This document shows, piece by piece, positions 52,931-62,500 of a DNA stretch of 64,000 nt. Position 1 is the first letter of the stretch, and each line of letters begins with the position of its first letter. The stretch spans positions 1 through 64,000 of the forward strand of contig DATFXM010000004.1 in NCBI GenBank assembly GCA_035315885.1, given 5' to 3'. Source of the DNA: DATFXM01 sp035315885. Lineage in GTDB: Bacteria; Acidobacteriota; Blastocatellia; UBA7656. The translations under genes and the position numbers were made by a program. The notes under the pieces were generated by a model. The model was not told the DNA's origin and did no database searches. It saw only the letters and a program-made list of their open reading frames with translations.

Positions 52931-52946
52931 TGGCATCGGCATTGCA
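52931..52946 (+). promoter_or_regulatory. Candidate sigma-54 promoter of the zinc-ribbon/CDP-alcohol transferase/GtrA operon
   Basis: TGGCATCGGCATTGCA has GG at 52932-52933 exactly 10 bp before GC at 52944-52945, with TGGCA and TTGCA both at consensus. Predicted start near 52957, giving a 46-nt leader to the GTG at 53003 with its GGAGG. No activator gene is adjacent. Confidence 0.6.
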
Positions 52947-53002
52947 CAAGCAACTGCAGCCGGCAATCCAATAGTCCGGCAGAGAAGGGACGGAGGTTAG
53001 TT

Positions 53003-53401
53003 GTGTATACCGGGGCTGATTCAAAAACCGCTTCAGTGCAGCAGTGTGAGGCATGCGGAAAACCATTGCTTGAGACGGACCGCTTCTGCCGGATTTGCGG
53101 CGTCAGGCAGAGCAACCCGGCGGACGTGACTGGCACTACCGCGTCGACGTCCCCCCAGCAGTATCTGACGTCGTCATTGTGTTTGAGCGAGAGCGGCACC
53201 GCGATGCGGCGAACCGTTTCGGGACCGCTCGTCAGTGCGGTCATCGGCAGCGTAGGCTACCGGGGCTCGGTGATGAGAGCCGCGGTCATCGCGCTCATAT
53301 CAATACCGCTTTGGCTGATGATCGTATTGCTGTCCCCCCTTGATGCGTTTGCCGCTGCGCGGGCGCTGAGCCGTCAAAACCTGGACGTAACAGAGGGCTA
53401 A
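53003..53401 (+). CDS. Small zinc-ribbon membrane protein
   Basis: 132 residues from GTG 53003, with ACGGAGG six bases upstream. Four cysteines in CEACGKPL ... FCRICG (about 15-33) make a zinc ribbon. A Ser/Thr-rich linker and one long hydrophobic segment (about 93-112, VIALISIPLWLMIVLL) follow. It is presumably anchored with the ribbon in the cytoplasm. The function is not recognisable. It shares an operon with a CDP-alcohol phosphatidyltransferase, its TAA overlapping the next ATG (TAATG), and is the first gene after the sigma-54-like promoter. Confidence 0.75.
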   Translation: MYTGADSKTASVQQCEACGKPLLETDRFCRICGVRQSNPADVTGTTASTSPQQYLTSSLCLSESGTAMRRTVSGPLVSAVIGSVGYRGSVMRAAVIALISIPLWLMIVLLSPLDAFAAARALSRQNLDVTEG

Positions 53402-54138
53402 TGAATCGAAAACAGGTTGAGGCTGATCGGGCTTCCGCAAGCCAGACTTGCGAATCGCCGGCGGAAACTTTTCACAAGGAATTCCGCCAGGAGGTTAGGC
53501 TGCAGACAAGTTTGTTGACGCCTCTCGAACGGCGTTGTCTCGCGTGGCTCGCAGCCCGGTTGCCTGAACGGGTGAATTCAGATCACCTGACTCTGCTCGG
53601 GTTCCTGTCAACTCTGGGAGCCGCAGCTTGTTATGCCGTGTCCCGTCTTTGGGCTCCGGCAATAATCCTGTCGTGTGTCTTTATTGCGATGAATTGGTTT
53701 GGCGACAGTCTCGACGGCACGGTTGCCAGGGCGAGAAACAAGCAGCGTCCGCGCTATGGATACTACGTCGACCATGTGATCGACGCGCTCGGAATACTGG
53801 CGATCGTTTGTGGGCTTGCGGCGGGAGGTCTGATGACCTGGACGTTCGCGCTGGCCTTTCTCGTGTTGTTGTATCTGCTGTTCATAGATGTTTACCTGGC
53901 AACGCACGCGCTGGGAATCTTTCGGATGTCGTTCTTCAAGCTGGGCCCCACCGAGTTGCGGGTCCTGCTGGCTATTGGCAGCCTGCGAGCGATGCTCAAG
54001 CCCACGGTTCGATTGTTTGGACAGAGCTATCTCTTGTTCGATGTGGCGGTGGTAGTAGCAATGGTGGTGATCTCGATAATGGTCATAGCGTCCGTCCTGC
54101 GGAACACCGTGGCCCTCTATCGGGCAGAGCGGATTTGA
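53401..54138 (+). CDS. CDP-alcohol phosphatidyltransferase family protein
   Basis: 245 residues with the complete family signature D-x2-D-G-x2-A-R-x(n)-G-x3-D-x3-D, seen as DSLDGTVARARNKQRPRYG and YYVDHVID. Five or six membrane helices. Such enzymes join a CDP-activated lipid or alcohol to a second alcohol (phosphatidylglycerol-phosphate, phosphatidylinositol-phosphate, inositol compounds). The N-terminal 45 residues are hydrophilic. With GtrA and glycosyltransferases next to it, a modified lipid or lipid carrier is the likely product. Exact substrates cannot be read. Confidence 0.88.
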   Translation: MNRKQVEADRASASQTCESPAETFHKEFRQEVRLQTSLLTPLERRCLAWLAARLPERVNSDHLTLLGFLSTLGAAACYAVSRLWAPAIILSCVFIAMNWFGDSLDGTVARARNKQRPRYGYYVDHVIDALGILAIVCGLAAGGLMTWTFALAFLVLLYLLFIDVYLATHALGIFRMSFFKLGPTELRVLLAIGSLRAMLKPTVRLFGQSYLLFDVAVVVAMVVISIMVIASVLRNTVALYRAERI

Positions 54139-54141
54139 TAA

Positions 54142-54558
54142 ATGCTGTCGAGAACTGCGATGGTCAAGTCAACCAAACGGCAATCGGTGTTGGGCCGGTT
54201 CGGCAAGTTTGGAACGGTAGGCGCCGGCGGAGTCATCGTCCAGTTAGTGGTCTTGAGGGCGCTGCTCGAGGTTTTGAACTACACGGTGGCTACGGCGATC
54301 GCGGTAGAGACCAGCGTTCTGTTCAACTTCTTTTGGCATCGGCGATGGACTTGGTCGGACCGGTCCGAGGTTTCCGCCGCTCGCGCTTTTTTGAGATTCA
54401 ACCTCAGCAACGGTGCTGTGTCACTAGCCGTCAATCTCTGCCTGACCCACTTGTTCGTGAGCACCACAGGGTGCGGTCCATTGGTGGCAAATCTCCTCAG
54501 TATTGCAATCTGCTCGATTCTCAACTTCACGCTTGCCCACTGCTACGCCTTCGCGTGA
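54142..54558 (+). CDS. GtrA family membrane protein
   Basis: 138 residues with four membrane helices in the GtrA pattern: FGKFGTVGAGGVIVQLVVLRALL, then TSVLFNFFWHRRWTW (the conserved N-F-x-W-x-R-x-W-T-W), then two more helices ending in NFTLAHCYAFA. GtrA-type proteins are thought to flip or present polyprenyl-linked glucose in surface glycan modification. It lies three bases after the phosphatidyltransferase stop and ends this small operon. ATG 54142 or 54160 could be the start. Confidence 0.87.
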   Translation: MLSRTAMVKSTKRQSVLGRFGKFGTVGAGGVIVQLVVLRALLEVLNYTVATAIAVETSVLFNFFWHRRWTWSDRSEVSAARAFLRFNLSNGAVSLAVNLCLTHLFVSTTGCGPLVANLLSIAICSILNFTLAHCYAFA

Positions 54559-54603
54559 CTTCCTGTGCTGAGGGCGGGCAGGAATAAGCCGAGTGCGATG
54601 TTA

Positions 54604-54674
54604 GGCGCTGTCCTGGTCTTGATTTTGATCGAGGAATGAGCGCCGTCTCAATCGCGCATCTTGGGGACAGCGCC
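54604..54674. repeat. REP-like long hairpin
   Basis: Perfect 10-bp arms GGCGCTGTCC and GGACAGCGCC, flanked by TTA and TAATT, enclose 51 nt. Palindromes of this kind are often mobilised by RAYT transposases, but none is in the window. It could also end transcription of the GtrA operon. Confidence 0.55.
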
Positions 54675-54724
54675 CAATTAAGTAGTCACAAGCAAACCGG
54701 GACAACGGCCGATGTTAAAAAGGG

Positions 54725-54753
54725 TTGACCGTGTTCACAAGCCCGTGGATAAT
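54725..54753 (+). promoter_or_regulatory. Sigma-70-type promoter of the first C25 protease
   Basis: TTGACC (54725-54730) and GATAAT (54748-54753) with a 17-bp spacer, five of six matches each. Predicted start near 54760 gives a leader of about 230 nt. Confidence 0.6.
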
Positions 54754-54988
54754 CAGCCAGTTGAATCTCAAGCTTACCTAATGTCGGAGGCAGCAGTAAG
54801 CAGTTGAGCTAACCTCCGCAGCAGGATGCCAAGGCCGCTTTTCGGGTGGCCCCGAAGCTTAAGCGGTAGTTGATCGGTCCCCGCGATTAACGGCGTCTCT
54901 GCCCCAAAAAAGAAAGACAAAAACCGGAGCATCAAGAAAGGTACCTATCTGTCCCGCAATCGAGGGTCAGAGTAGATTTGGGAACGCA

Positions 54989-57900
54989 ATGAGAATTGGT
55001 CCGCGTGTGTTTTCATTCAACCGAGCTATTCGTGCGCTCGGAGCAGGGATTGCGCTCACATCGGTGTTAGCCGGCCTTGTTCCAGGTACTGCGCAGGCTC
55101 AGTCGCAGTTGTGTGGCGCGCCGGGGAGAGACGGAGGCGGCGTTTCGCTCGCCGGCATAGTCAACACCTATTATCCGGGAAGCGGGACACCGGCAGCCGG
55201 CGCGACTACGATTACGCTTGGCGCCGCCACTGGAGCATCGACTGCGATCGCACCGGGTGACTTGCTATTAGTCATCCAGATGCAGGATGCGCAAATCAAC
55301 TCAGCGAACGGTAATAACTATGGCGATGGTACCGGGGGTCTTACCGGCGCAGGGTACACAGCGGCTAACCAAACGGGACTTTATGAGTACGTAAGGGCTG
55401 CCAGCAGCGTGAGCACGGCTGGTGGCACTCTCACGCTTATCAGCACAGGTACAGGAGGCGGCCTCCTCAACTCCTACGCCAATGCGGCAGCTACCGGCAC
55501 AAGGGGTCAACGAAAATTTCAGGTTGTCCGGGTGCCTCAGTATACGAGCGCAACAATGGGCTCGACGCTGACCGCGCTTGCCTGGAACGGATCGACAGGG
55601 GGCATTCTCGCGCTTGATGTTGCAGGCAGTCTGAACCTCAACAGCGCGACGGTGAGCGTCAGCGGTCTCGGGTTTCGTGGAGCCGCCGGACGCAGGCTGA
55701 CAGGTGGCACGGGTGGCGGCAACGACTTTGCCGTCGCTTCAACAAACAACTTCCACGCAGTAAAAGGGGAAGGCATCGCCGGAACTCCTCGCTACGTATA
55801 CAACTCAGCAACAGATACAGTCGTCGACAACGGCGCCGAAGGCTACCCCGGGGGTGATCACGCTAAGGGTGCGCCGGGAAATGCAGGCGGCGGGGGAACG
55901 GATGGCAATCCGGCGGCCAATGACCAGAACTCAGGTGGCGGCGGAGGCGGAAACGGCGGAGCAGGCGGTCTTGGCGGAAACACCTGGAATACCAATCTTG
56001 CCAGAGGAGGATTTGGCGGTGCGACATTCGCGCAAGCCGCAAACACTCGATTTGTAATGGGCGGCGGAGGCGGAGGCGGTACTCGTAACAATGACACCGC
56101 TACTGCCGCAGCCAGCGGCGGCGCGGGCGGCGGTGCCGTCTTCATTCGTGCAGGCCAACTCACCGGCAGCGGCACGATCAATTCGAACGGCGCCGATGCG
56201 TACAACAACACCGTTCAGGATGCCGCCGGCGGAGGCGGAGCCGGTGGCAGTGTTCTGATTTGGGCGCTTGCCGGTAGCCTCACCAACCTCACGATAAACT
56301 CGAAAGGCGGCCGAGGTGGCGATGCCTGGCACAGCCAGCCGCCGGGCACAAACCCGGGCGAGCGTCACGGGCCCGGCGGAGGAGGTGGCGGCGGATTCGT
56401 CAGAACATCCTCGGCAGTCAATGCCGCCTCCAGCGCAACCGGCGGAGCCGCAGGTCAGACTACGACGGCGCTCGACAACTACGGCGCAACCGCGGGTGCC
56501 AATGGCACCGTTACTACCGGTTTCACCTCCACCACCATCCCGGGAGCCAAGTCTGGCGCAGAGTGCGCCGCAACAACTGCAGTCACGATGGACTCCTTCG
56601 ATGCTCTCAACTACGACAAAGGAGTTCTGCTGGAATGGACTACGGGATTCGAGGTGGACAACCTCGGATTCAACGTCTATCGCGAAGAGGACGGAGTGCG
56701 AACTCAGCTCAATCAAGGGCTGCTCGCCGGGTCAGCACTGCTCGTAGGGCCTGGAGTGAATCTGAACTCAGGCCGCTCATACTACTGGCTGGACCCCGGA
56801 ATAAAACCGTCGCAGTTTGTTCAGTATTGGATCGAAGACGTGGACCTGAACGGTCAGACCACGCTGCACGGTCCGGTAACCCCGCACGGAAGTGAGGGGA
56901 GTTTGCCGGAATTCGTGCAGGCCCAATCGCTGAGCGAGCAGAACAATCACGGAGTGCCCTCCGCACAGCGTGAGGTGTGGGCTCAGGCGCCAGCAAGTGA
57001 TGCGTCTTTTCAGTCGAGGTTCTCGACGATGTCGTTGTCCTCGTCGGTTAAGACCACTGGGGTTCAATCCGGCAAGAACCTTGGGAGTCAATGGGCTATT
57101 GCCGCAAAACCTGGCGTCAAGTTGTCGGTGAACAAGGACGGCTGGTACCGCGTTATGCAGCCGGACCTTGCCTCAGCGGGTCTCAACGTGTTCGCTGATC
57201 CGAAATTCCTGCAGCTTTTCGTAGACGGCAACGAAGTTCCTATCAGAGTGAACGGCAGCACGCACGGACGGCTCGAGCCGCAAGACTCAATCGAGTTCTA
57301 CGGGACTGCGTTGGATACGGCATCGACAGATCTTCACGTCTATTATCTGATCTCCGGCTCGCAACCCGGGCGGCGGATCAGCACGTTTTCAGGTCAATCG
57401 GGGATAGCGTCAGGATCGACGAGTTTCCTGTCTACAGTTGAGCTGCGCGAACGGTTCACTTATTACGTTGCGCTGACCAACGGGGACAAGGAGAACTGGT
57501 TTGGCGCGGTGGTAACCTCTACGCCCGTAATCAAGACCTTAAAGGTGACTCACCTTGCCACTGATGTTTCTGGAGGCGCGGATCAAACTGCATTGGATGT
57601 CGTGCTTCAGGGTGTCAGCAGCAACGTGGGTGCGCCGGTGGCTCACCTTGTGGGTGTTTCGCTCAACGGGATGCAGCTCGGCAACATGTCGTTTTCCGGT
57701 CGAGCAAACTATTCAGTGCGGTTTTCGGTGCCCAGCGGGCTTCTACACGAAGGTGACAACACAGTCACGGTGCAGTCGTTGAATGGCGGTGCTGACGTCT
57801 GTGCGATCGACTACATCAGGCTAACCTACAATCATCTCTACACTGCCGACTCGAACGGGCTGAGGTACACGGCATCTGGCGGAGAGTCGATAAAGATCGG

Positions 57901-59137
57901 CGGTTTCTCATCTAACGACGTCCGTCTTGTAGACGTGACTGATCCTAACGATCCGCGGGAGATTGCGGGTGCCGTAACCCCGGACGCAAGCGGCTACTCG
58001 TTTACAGCCGCAGCCCATGATGCGGGCTCGCGGCTGTTGTATGCGTTCACCGGAGGCGGTGTACCGCAGCCGGCAAAGACTGCCGCCAACCAGCCATCAA
58101 GCTGGAACCAGGCCGGTCCTGGAGCTGACATCGTTGTGATCAGCAATCAGCTTTTCACAAAGTCTCTGCAACCGCTTGTGGATATGCGCACAAAGCAGAG
58201 ATACGCGGTGAAGGTGGTGGACGTCGAAGACGTGTACGATGAGTTCAGCTATGGAGCGAAATCGCCGCAGGCCATAAAGGACTTCCTGAGCCGGACGCGA
58301 GCGGTTTGGCGGAAAGTGCCGCGGTACGTCTTGCTTGTAGGAGACGCGACCACCGACGGCCGAAACTACCTGGGGTTAGGCAACGTGGACTTCGTGCCTA
58401 CCAAGATGGTGGCGAGCACCTTCCTCGAGGCTGCAAGCGACGATTGGTTTGCGGACTTCGATGACAGCGGGCTGGCAGCCATGGCTGTCGGTCGGCTTCC
58501 GGTGAGAACCGCAGAAGACGCCGATACGGTTGTAGCTAAGATCGTCCGCGTCGAGCAATCGGGCACACGGCTGGATTCGCTGCTGGTCGCAGACCGAAAC
58601 GACGGGTTTGATTTTGAAGGCACTGAGAAGGCGGTGAAGGATCTCATGCCGTCGGCGTGGCCCGTGCAGGAAGTCTTGAGGAGTCAGACGGACGACGCCT
58701 CGGCGAAGGCTCAGATCATTGCGGGGATAAGTCAGGGCAAGCGAATCGTGAACTATAACGGGCATGGTTCGAACACGTTCTGGCGTGGAAACCTGCTGAC
58801 CAGCGCCGACACAGCGAGTTTGACCAACCTCACGAGTCCATCGCTGGTAGTTAGCATGACCTGCATGACATCCTTGTTCGCCGATCCCTTCACCGACAGC
58901 CTCGGTGAGGCATTGATGAAGGCTCGGAACGGCGGCGCTTTTGCGGTGTGGGGATCATCAGGGCTTCGTGAGCCGCTGAGTCAGGCGGTCGCTAACCAGG
59001 AACTGTTTAGACAACTACTGGGGTCAGGCGGGACCACGATTGGAGATGCGATTCGCAAGGCGAAGGCTTCGGTGGCCGACATGGATCTTCGGCGGACCTG
59101 GATACTGTTTGGAGATCCGGTTTCACGGCTTCAGTAG
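54989..59137 (+). CDS. Secreted C25 (gingipain-family) cysteine protease with glycine-rich N-terminal domain
   Basis: 1382 residues. Signal peptide (LGAGIALTSVLAGLVPGTAQA, residues about 16-37). Residues about 40-520 are a beta-rich domain that becomes extremely glycine-rich from about 285 (runs of GGGGGG, GGRGG). A FN3-like module at about 535-640 (LLEWTTGFEVDNLGFNVYR) and a beta region lead to the C25 caspase-like domain (about 1035-1382). Catalytic His1259 is in NYNGHGSN and Cys1292 in SMTCMTS; the 33-residue spacing equals that recalled for gingipain RgpB (His211, Cys244). It ends right after the peptidase fold (LFGDPVSRL), without a T9SS C-terminal domain, so export and anchoring must differ from Porphyromonas. 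Confidence 0.88.
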   Translation: MRIGPRVFSFNRAIRALGAGIALTSVLAGLVPGTAQAQSQLCGAPGRDGGGVSLAGIVNTYYPGSGTPAAGATTITLGAATGASTAIAPGDLLLVIQMQDAQINSANGNNYGDGTGGLTGAGYTAANQTGLYEYVRAASSVSTAGGTLTLISTGTGGGLLNSYANAAATGTRGQRKFQVVRVPQYTSATMGSTLTALAWNGSTGGILALDVAGSLNLNSATVSVSGLGFRGAAGRRLTGGTGGGNDFAVASTNNFHAVKGEGIAGTPRYVYNSATDTVVDNGAEGYPGGDHAKGAPGNAGGGGTDGNPAANDQNSGGGGGGNGGAGGLGGNTWNTNLARGGFGGATFAQAANTRFVMGGGGGGGTRNNDTATAAASGGAGGGAVFIRAGQLTGSGTINSNGADAYNNTVQDAAGGGGAGGSVLIWALAGSLTNLTINSKGGRGGDAWHSQPPGTNPGERHGPGGGGGGGFVRTSSAVNAASSATGGAAGQTTTALDNYGATAGANGTVTTGFTSTTIPGAKSGAECAATTAVTMDSFDALNYDKGVLLEWTTGFEVDNLGFNVYREEDGVRTQLNQGLLAGSALLVGPGVNLNSGRSYYWLDPGIKPSQFVQYWIEDVDLNGQTTLHGPVTPHGSEGSLPEFVQAQSLSEQNNHGVPSAQREVWAQAPASDASFQSRFSTMSLSSSVKTTGVQSGKNLGSQWAIAAKPGVKLSVNKDGWYRVMQPDLASAGLNVFADPKFLQLFVDGNEVPIRVNGSTHGRLEPQDSIEFYGTALDTASTDLHVYYLISGSQPGRRISTFSGQSGIASGSTSFLSTVELRERFTYYVALTNGDKENWFGAVVTSTPVIKTLKVTHLATDVSGGADQTALDVVLQGVSSNVGAPVAHLVGVSLNGMQLGNMSFSGRANYSVRFSVPSGLLHEGDNTVTVQSLNGGADVCAIDYIRLTYNHLYTADSNGLRYTASGGESIKIGGFSSNDVRLVDVTDPNDPREIAGAVTPDASGYSFTAAAHDAGSRLLYAFTGGGVPQPAKTAANQPSSWNQAGPGADIVVISNQLFTKSLQPLVDMRTKQRYAVKVVDVEDVYDEFSYGAKSPQAIKDFLSRTRAVWRKVPRYVLLVGDATTDGRNYLGLGNVDFVPTKMVASTFLEAASDDWFADFDDSGLAAMAVGRLPVRTAEDADTVVAKIVRVEQSGTRLDSLLVADRNDGFDFEGTEKAVKDLMPSAWPVQEVLRSQTDDASAKAQIIAGISQGKRIVNYNGHGSNTFWRGNLLTSADTASLTNLTSPSLVVSMTCMTSLFADPFTDSLGEALMKARNGGAFAVWGSSGLREPLSQAVANQELFRQLLGSGGTTIGDAIRKAKASVADMDLRRTWILFGDPVSRLQ

Positions 59138-59509
59138 TTCTGAGTTCTGAGTAGAGGTGCGGACGGTTCGCGGCCTTCCGTAGGAGGACCCAGGGTTGTA
59201 GCACCAGCCGCAACCGGCTTGTATTGACATCATTCGAACTAGGAATAGAATAGGCGGCGAGCTTTTTGCTCAAATGGCAATCTATACGAGAACGGCGTCG
59301 ACCAAGGTCCCTTGGCGTCTGTTCCGTCAGGCGCCATCAGAGTTCATTGACGCAGTGGTAAGCGTAACTGGGAATCGTTGGTAGGCAGTAGCGTGGTTGA
59401 TCCTTAAAGCAGGTCAGCTCACTGATGAATTAATGAATAAGTAAGCGACTTTTTGCGCCCCTAGAGCGGATTCGACTCAAGACTCCCGGTCACAATCAAG
59501 GAGATCAGC
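59138..59509. other. 372-bp intergenic region with repeat fragment, strong promoter and long leader
   Basis: Begins with TTCTGAG heptamer words (59138-59152) touching the protease stop. A fragment CCCAGGGTTGTAGC (about 59189-59203) like the element at 31638-31906 follows, then an AGCCG/CGGCT hairpin (59206-59219) and a promoter (59224-59251). The 250-nt leader contains a CCAAGG-TC-CCTTGG palindrome (59302-59315). No gene is seen. Confidence 0.55.
59224..59251 (+). promoter_or_regulatory. Sigma-70-type promoter of the second C25 protease
   Basis: Perfect TTGACA (59224-59229), 16-bp spacer, TAGAAT (59246-59251; five of six). Predicted start near 59258, about 250 nt before the ATG at 59510. Confidence 0.65.
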
Positions 59510-62500
59510 ATGAACGCAGAAGGCAGAGGTGCATTCCGTCTATCGGGGCGAGCTATCCGGAACTGGTTTTGCACGCCAGGCCGGAGAGCAGCCGTCATCG
59601 TGATAGCGATTGCCGCAACCGCATTCGTAGTACCGAGCGCGATTGGGCGAGTAAACGCTGCCTTCGAAAAAGACGCAAAGACTAAACCGCAGCGCAAACG
59701 CGCTGCAGCGAGCAGAACGGCCCGACCCGCCGGAGGTACCGCAACAGTTCGTCAAGCCGGTGCTACAAAAATCCTCAGCGAGTCTCACACGAACCCGGAC
59801 GGCACCATCACCGCCGGCCAGATGCTGACTGATTTGCCGGTTGAGCGAACCAGCAGCGACATAATGACCGAACAGTTCGCCCGGCCTTCTCAGGAAGGGA
59901 GACTCAAGCCCGAGAGAGAGCTCGTAGAACCCGATCGGCGGGGCTTGCCTCAGGCTCCCGGCGCCCTCGAAGTCGCCCAATGGCCGCCCGATGAAAGGGG
60001 CGGTCAGGAAAAGACACTACGCGACATCCATCCGTCTGCGCCGCAAACTCTCGGTACTGCTTTTGATGGCGCTACAGGACCCTCGGAAACCGGCGCCTTT
60101 CCACCGGACACGATGGGCGCGGTAGGCCCGACTCAGGTTTTTGTTTTTCTCAACGGCAGACTTAGAACTTTCAACAAGACGACAGGCGCCGCGGACGGCT
60201 TCGTCAACGCTGATCCGGACGTCTTCTTCAGCTCGGTTGAAACCACTCCAGGCGCGGGTGAAGGCGTATTCACCTCAGATCCGCAAGTGAGGTTCGACAG
60301 GCTTTCGAATCGATGGTTCCTCGTGATCATCGACGTCATAGTGAACGGCTCTGGTCAAACGACCAAGGCCAATCGTGTGTTGATCGCAGTGAGTGACGCC
60401 GCAAGCAATGGTTCGATTACCGCGGGCACCGTCTGGACCTTCTATCAGTTTCAAGGCGACGCAACCTTATTCACCGATTATGAATCACTGGGCATCGACG
60501 CCAATGCTCTGTACATCGGGGCGGACATGTTCACGCTGGCCGGCGCGTTCAACAGCACCAAGGGGTTTGTGGTACCAAAGGCTCCATTGCTAACGGGATC
60601 AACTGCTACGGTGTGGTCGTTTGCAAATCTGGCCACAACAGGCAACGGACCGTTCGCGCCTCGAGGCGTGGACAACTACGACCCGAACAATACCGGCCCT
60701 TCTGCTCTCGGCTATATCATCGGTGTGGATAACGCCGCGTTCGGGGCTCTGTCGCTTCGCCGCATCACAAATCCCGCGAGTCTTAGTCCAGCTCCTACAA
60801 TGAGCGCCAACATCCTCATCACGGTTTCCGCGACTGCGTTTCCGTTTAAAGTACCGCATTTAGGCAATACTGGCGGCACAAACGGTCAGCTCGACGGACT
60901 GGATGACCGGCTGTACGCAGCCCATTTACGCAACGGCCGGTTGTGGACGGCGCACAACATTGGTGTAAACAGTTCGGGAGTGGCGTCAGCCGCTACTCGC
61001 AACGGGGTGCGATGGTATGAGCTTCAAAACCTCAGCACCACGCCCGCGGTCGTTCAATCAGGAACGTTGTTCGACACTGCCGCGACGAATCCCCGCTTCT
61101 ATTGGATTCCTTCGTTTACCGTTTCAGGACAGGGACACGCTGCGATGGGCTGCAGCATCGCGGGAAACAACGAGCGCATAAACGCCTTCACCACGGGCCG
61201 ATTGGTCGGGGACACCCTCGGAACGCTGCGCGATGGGCCCGGCACGCCGGCTGGTTACACCGCGACCAGCACCGCTTACAACCCGGCGTCGGATCCCGGC
61301 GGAACGGGCGGGCGTCGATGGGGTGATTACTCATTCACGAGCCTTGACCCCAAAGACGACATGACAATGTGGACGATCCAGGAATACTGCAACGGCGCCA
61401 ATTCGTACGGCGCTCGCGCCGTAAAACTGATCGCACCGCCGCCTCCTCCGACTAACAGCGCGAGCCCCGGCTCAGTTCCGCTGAGCAATCCGTCGATCAA
61501 CATAGTCGTCACCGGCACCGCGCCTGCGGGCCAGGGTTTCTATGATCCGGGCACGAACCCTGCGTCTCCTCATACGCCGTTCAACCACATCAGCGCTTCC
61601 GGTCCGGGACTGACGGTCAACAGCGTGACATTTACCGATGCCACTCACGTCACCCTGAACATCTCGACCGTGGGCTCAACGTCGGGGACCAAGACAGTCA
61701 CCATCACGAATCCGGATGGACAGACCACCACTGTCAACATAACTCTCGGACCGACCGAGGCGAAGGTCGACAAATTCACCGCCAGCGGCTTCGACTCCGG
61801 GCAGGTGTTGATCTCGTGGAGAACGAATCATGAGGTGAACAATCTGGGTTACAACGTCTATCGCGAGTCGTTCGGACAGAAGACCAAGATCACTCCTCAA
61901 ATTATTGCGGGTTCCGCACTGACCGTCGGCAACGGCGTTGGATTCCAGGCCGGCAACTCTTACGTCTGGTCGGACCAGCCAACGACCGGCTTTGGCAGCG
62001 TCAAATACTGGCTTGAAAGCGTAGACCTCGGAGGGACTACCGAGCTTACCGGTCCGATCAGCATCACAAAACCTCCGAAGGCGGGCCCAGTGAAGACCGA
62101 GCAGTCCGCGCTTCTTGGCCGACTCGGAATGGCCCAGGCGCAGTTGAATCTACAGAGTTCCGCCCCAGTTCAACGAGTCGCACTTCAGGCAGCAGCAACG
62201 CCGGCAGAGGTTCAGCAGCAGAACTTCCTCGCAGGCCAGGCGGCGATGAAGCTTTCGGTCAAGCAAGAGGGCTGGTATCGGGTCACGCAATCTGATCTCG
62301 TAGCCGCAGGTATGAGCCCGTCGATCGATCCACGATCGCTGCAGATGTTTGTCGGGGGCCGACAGGTGCCGATAATCGTAAACGGCGAGCAGAATGGCCG
62401 GTTCGATGCGGCGGATTCGATCGAGTTTTATGGCCTCGGCCTCGGTACCGCTGCAAGCGACACGCGCGTTTACTGGTTGACCACCGGAACTTCGGGAGGG

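Larger units (their letters stand above)
54559..54988. other. 430-bp intergenic region: REP-like palindrome, promoter and structured leader
   Basis: Contains a perfect 10-bp inverted repeat GGCGCTGTCC / GGACAGCGCC (54604-54613 and 54665-54674), REP-like. A good promoter (54725-54753) follows, and then about 230 nt of leader before the first C25 protease. The leader has a CGGAGG...CCTCCG hairpin (about 54785-54818) and a GC-TTTTCGGG/CCCGAAGC hairpin (about 54838-54860). No gene is supported here. Confidence 0.55.

Noticed and set aside
53628..54587. Plus-strand ORF of 319 codons, longer than the real gene in that region
   Set aside because: Out-of-frame shadow of the CDP-alcohol phosphatidyltransferase and GtrA genes, whose frames carry complete family signatures and membrane helices.
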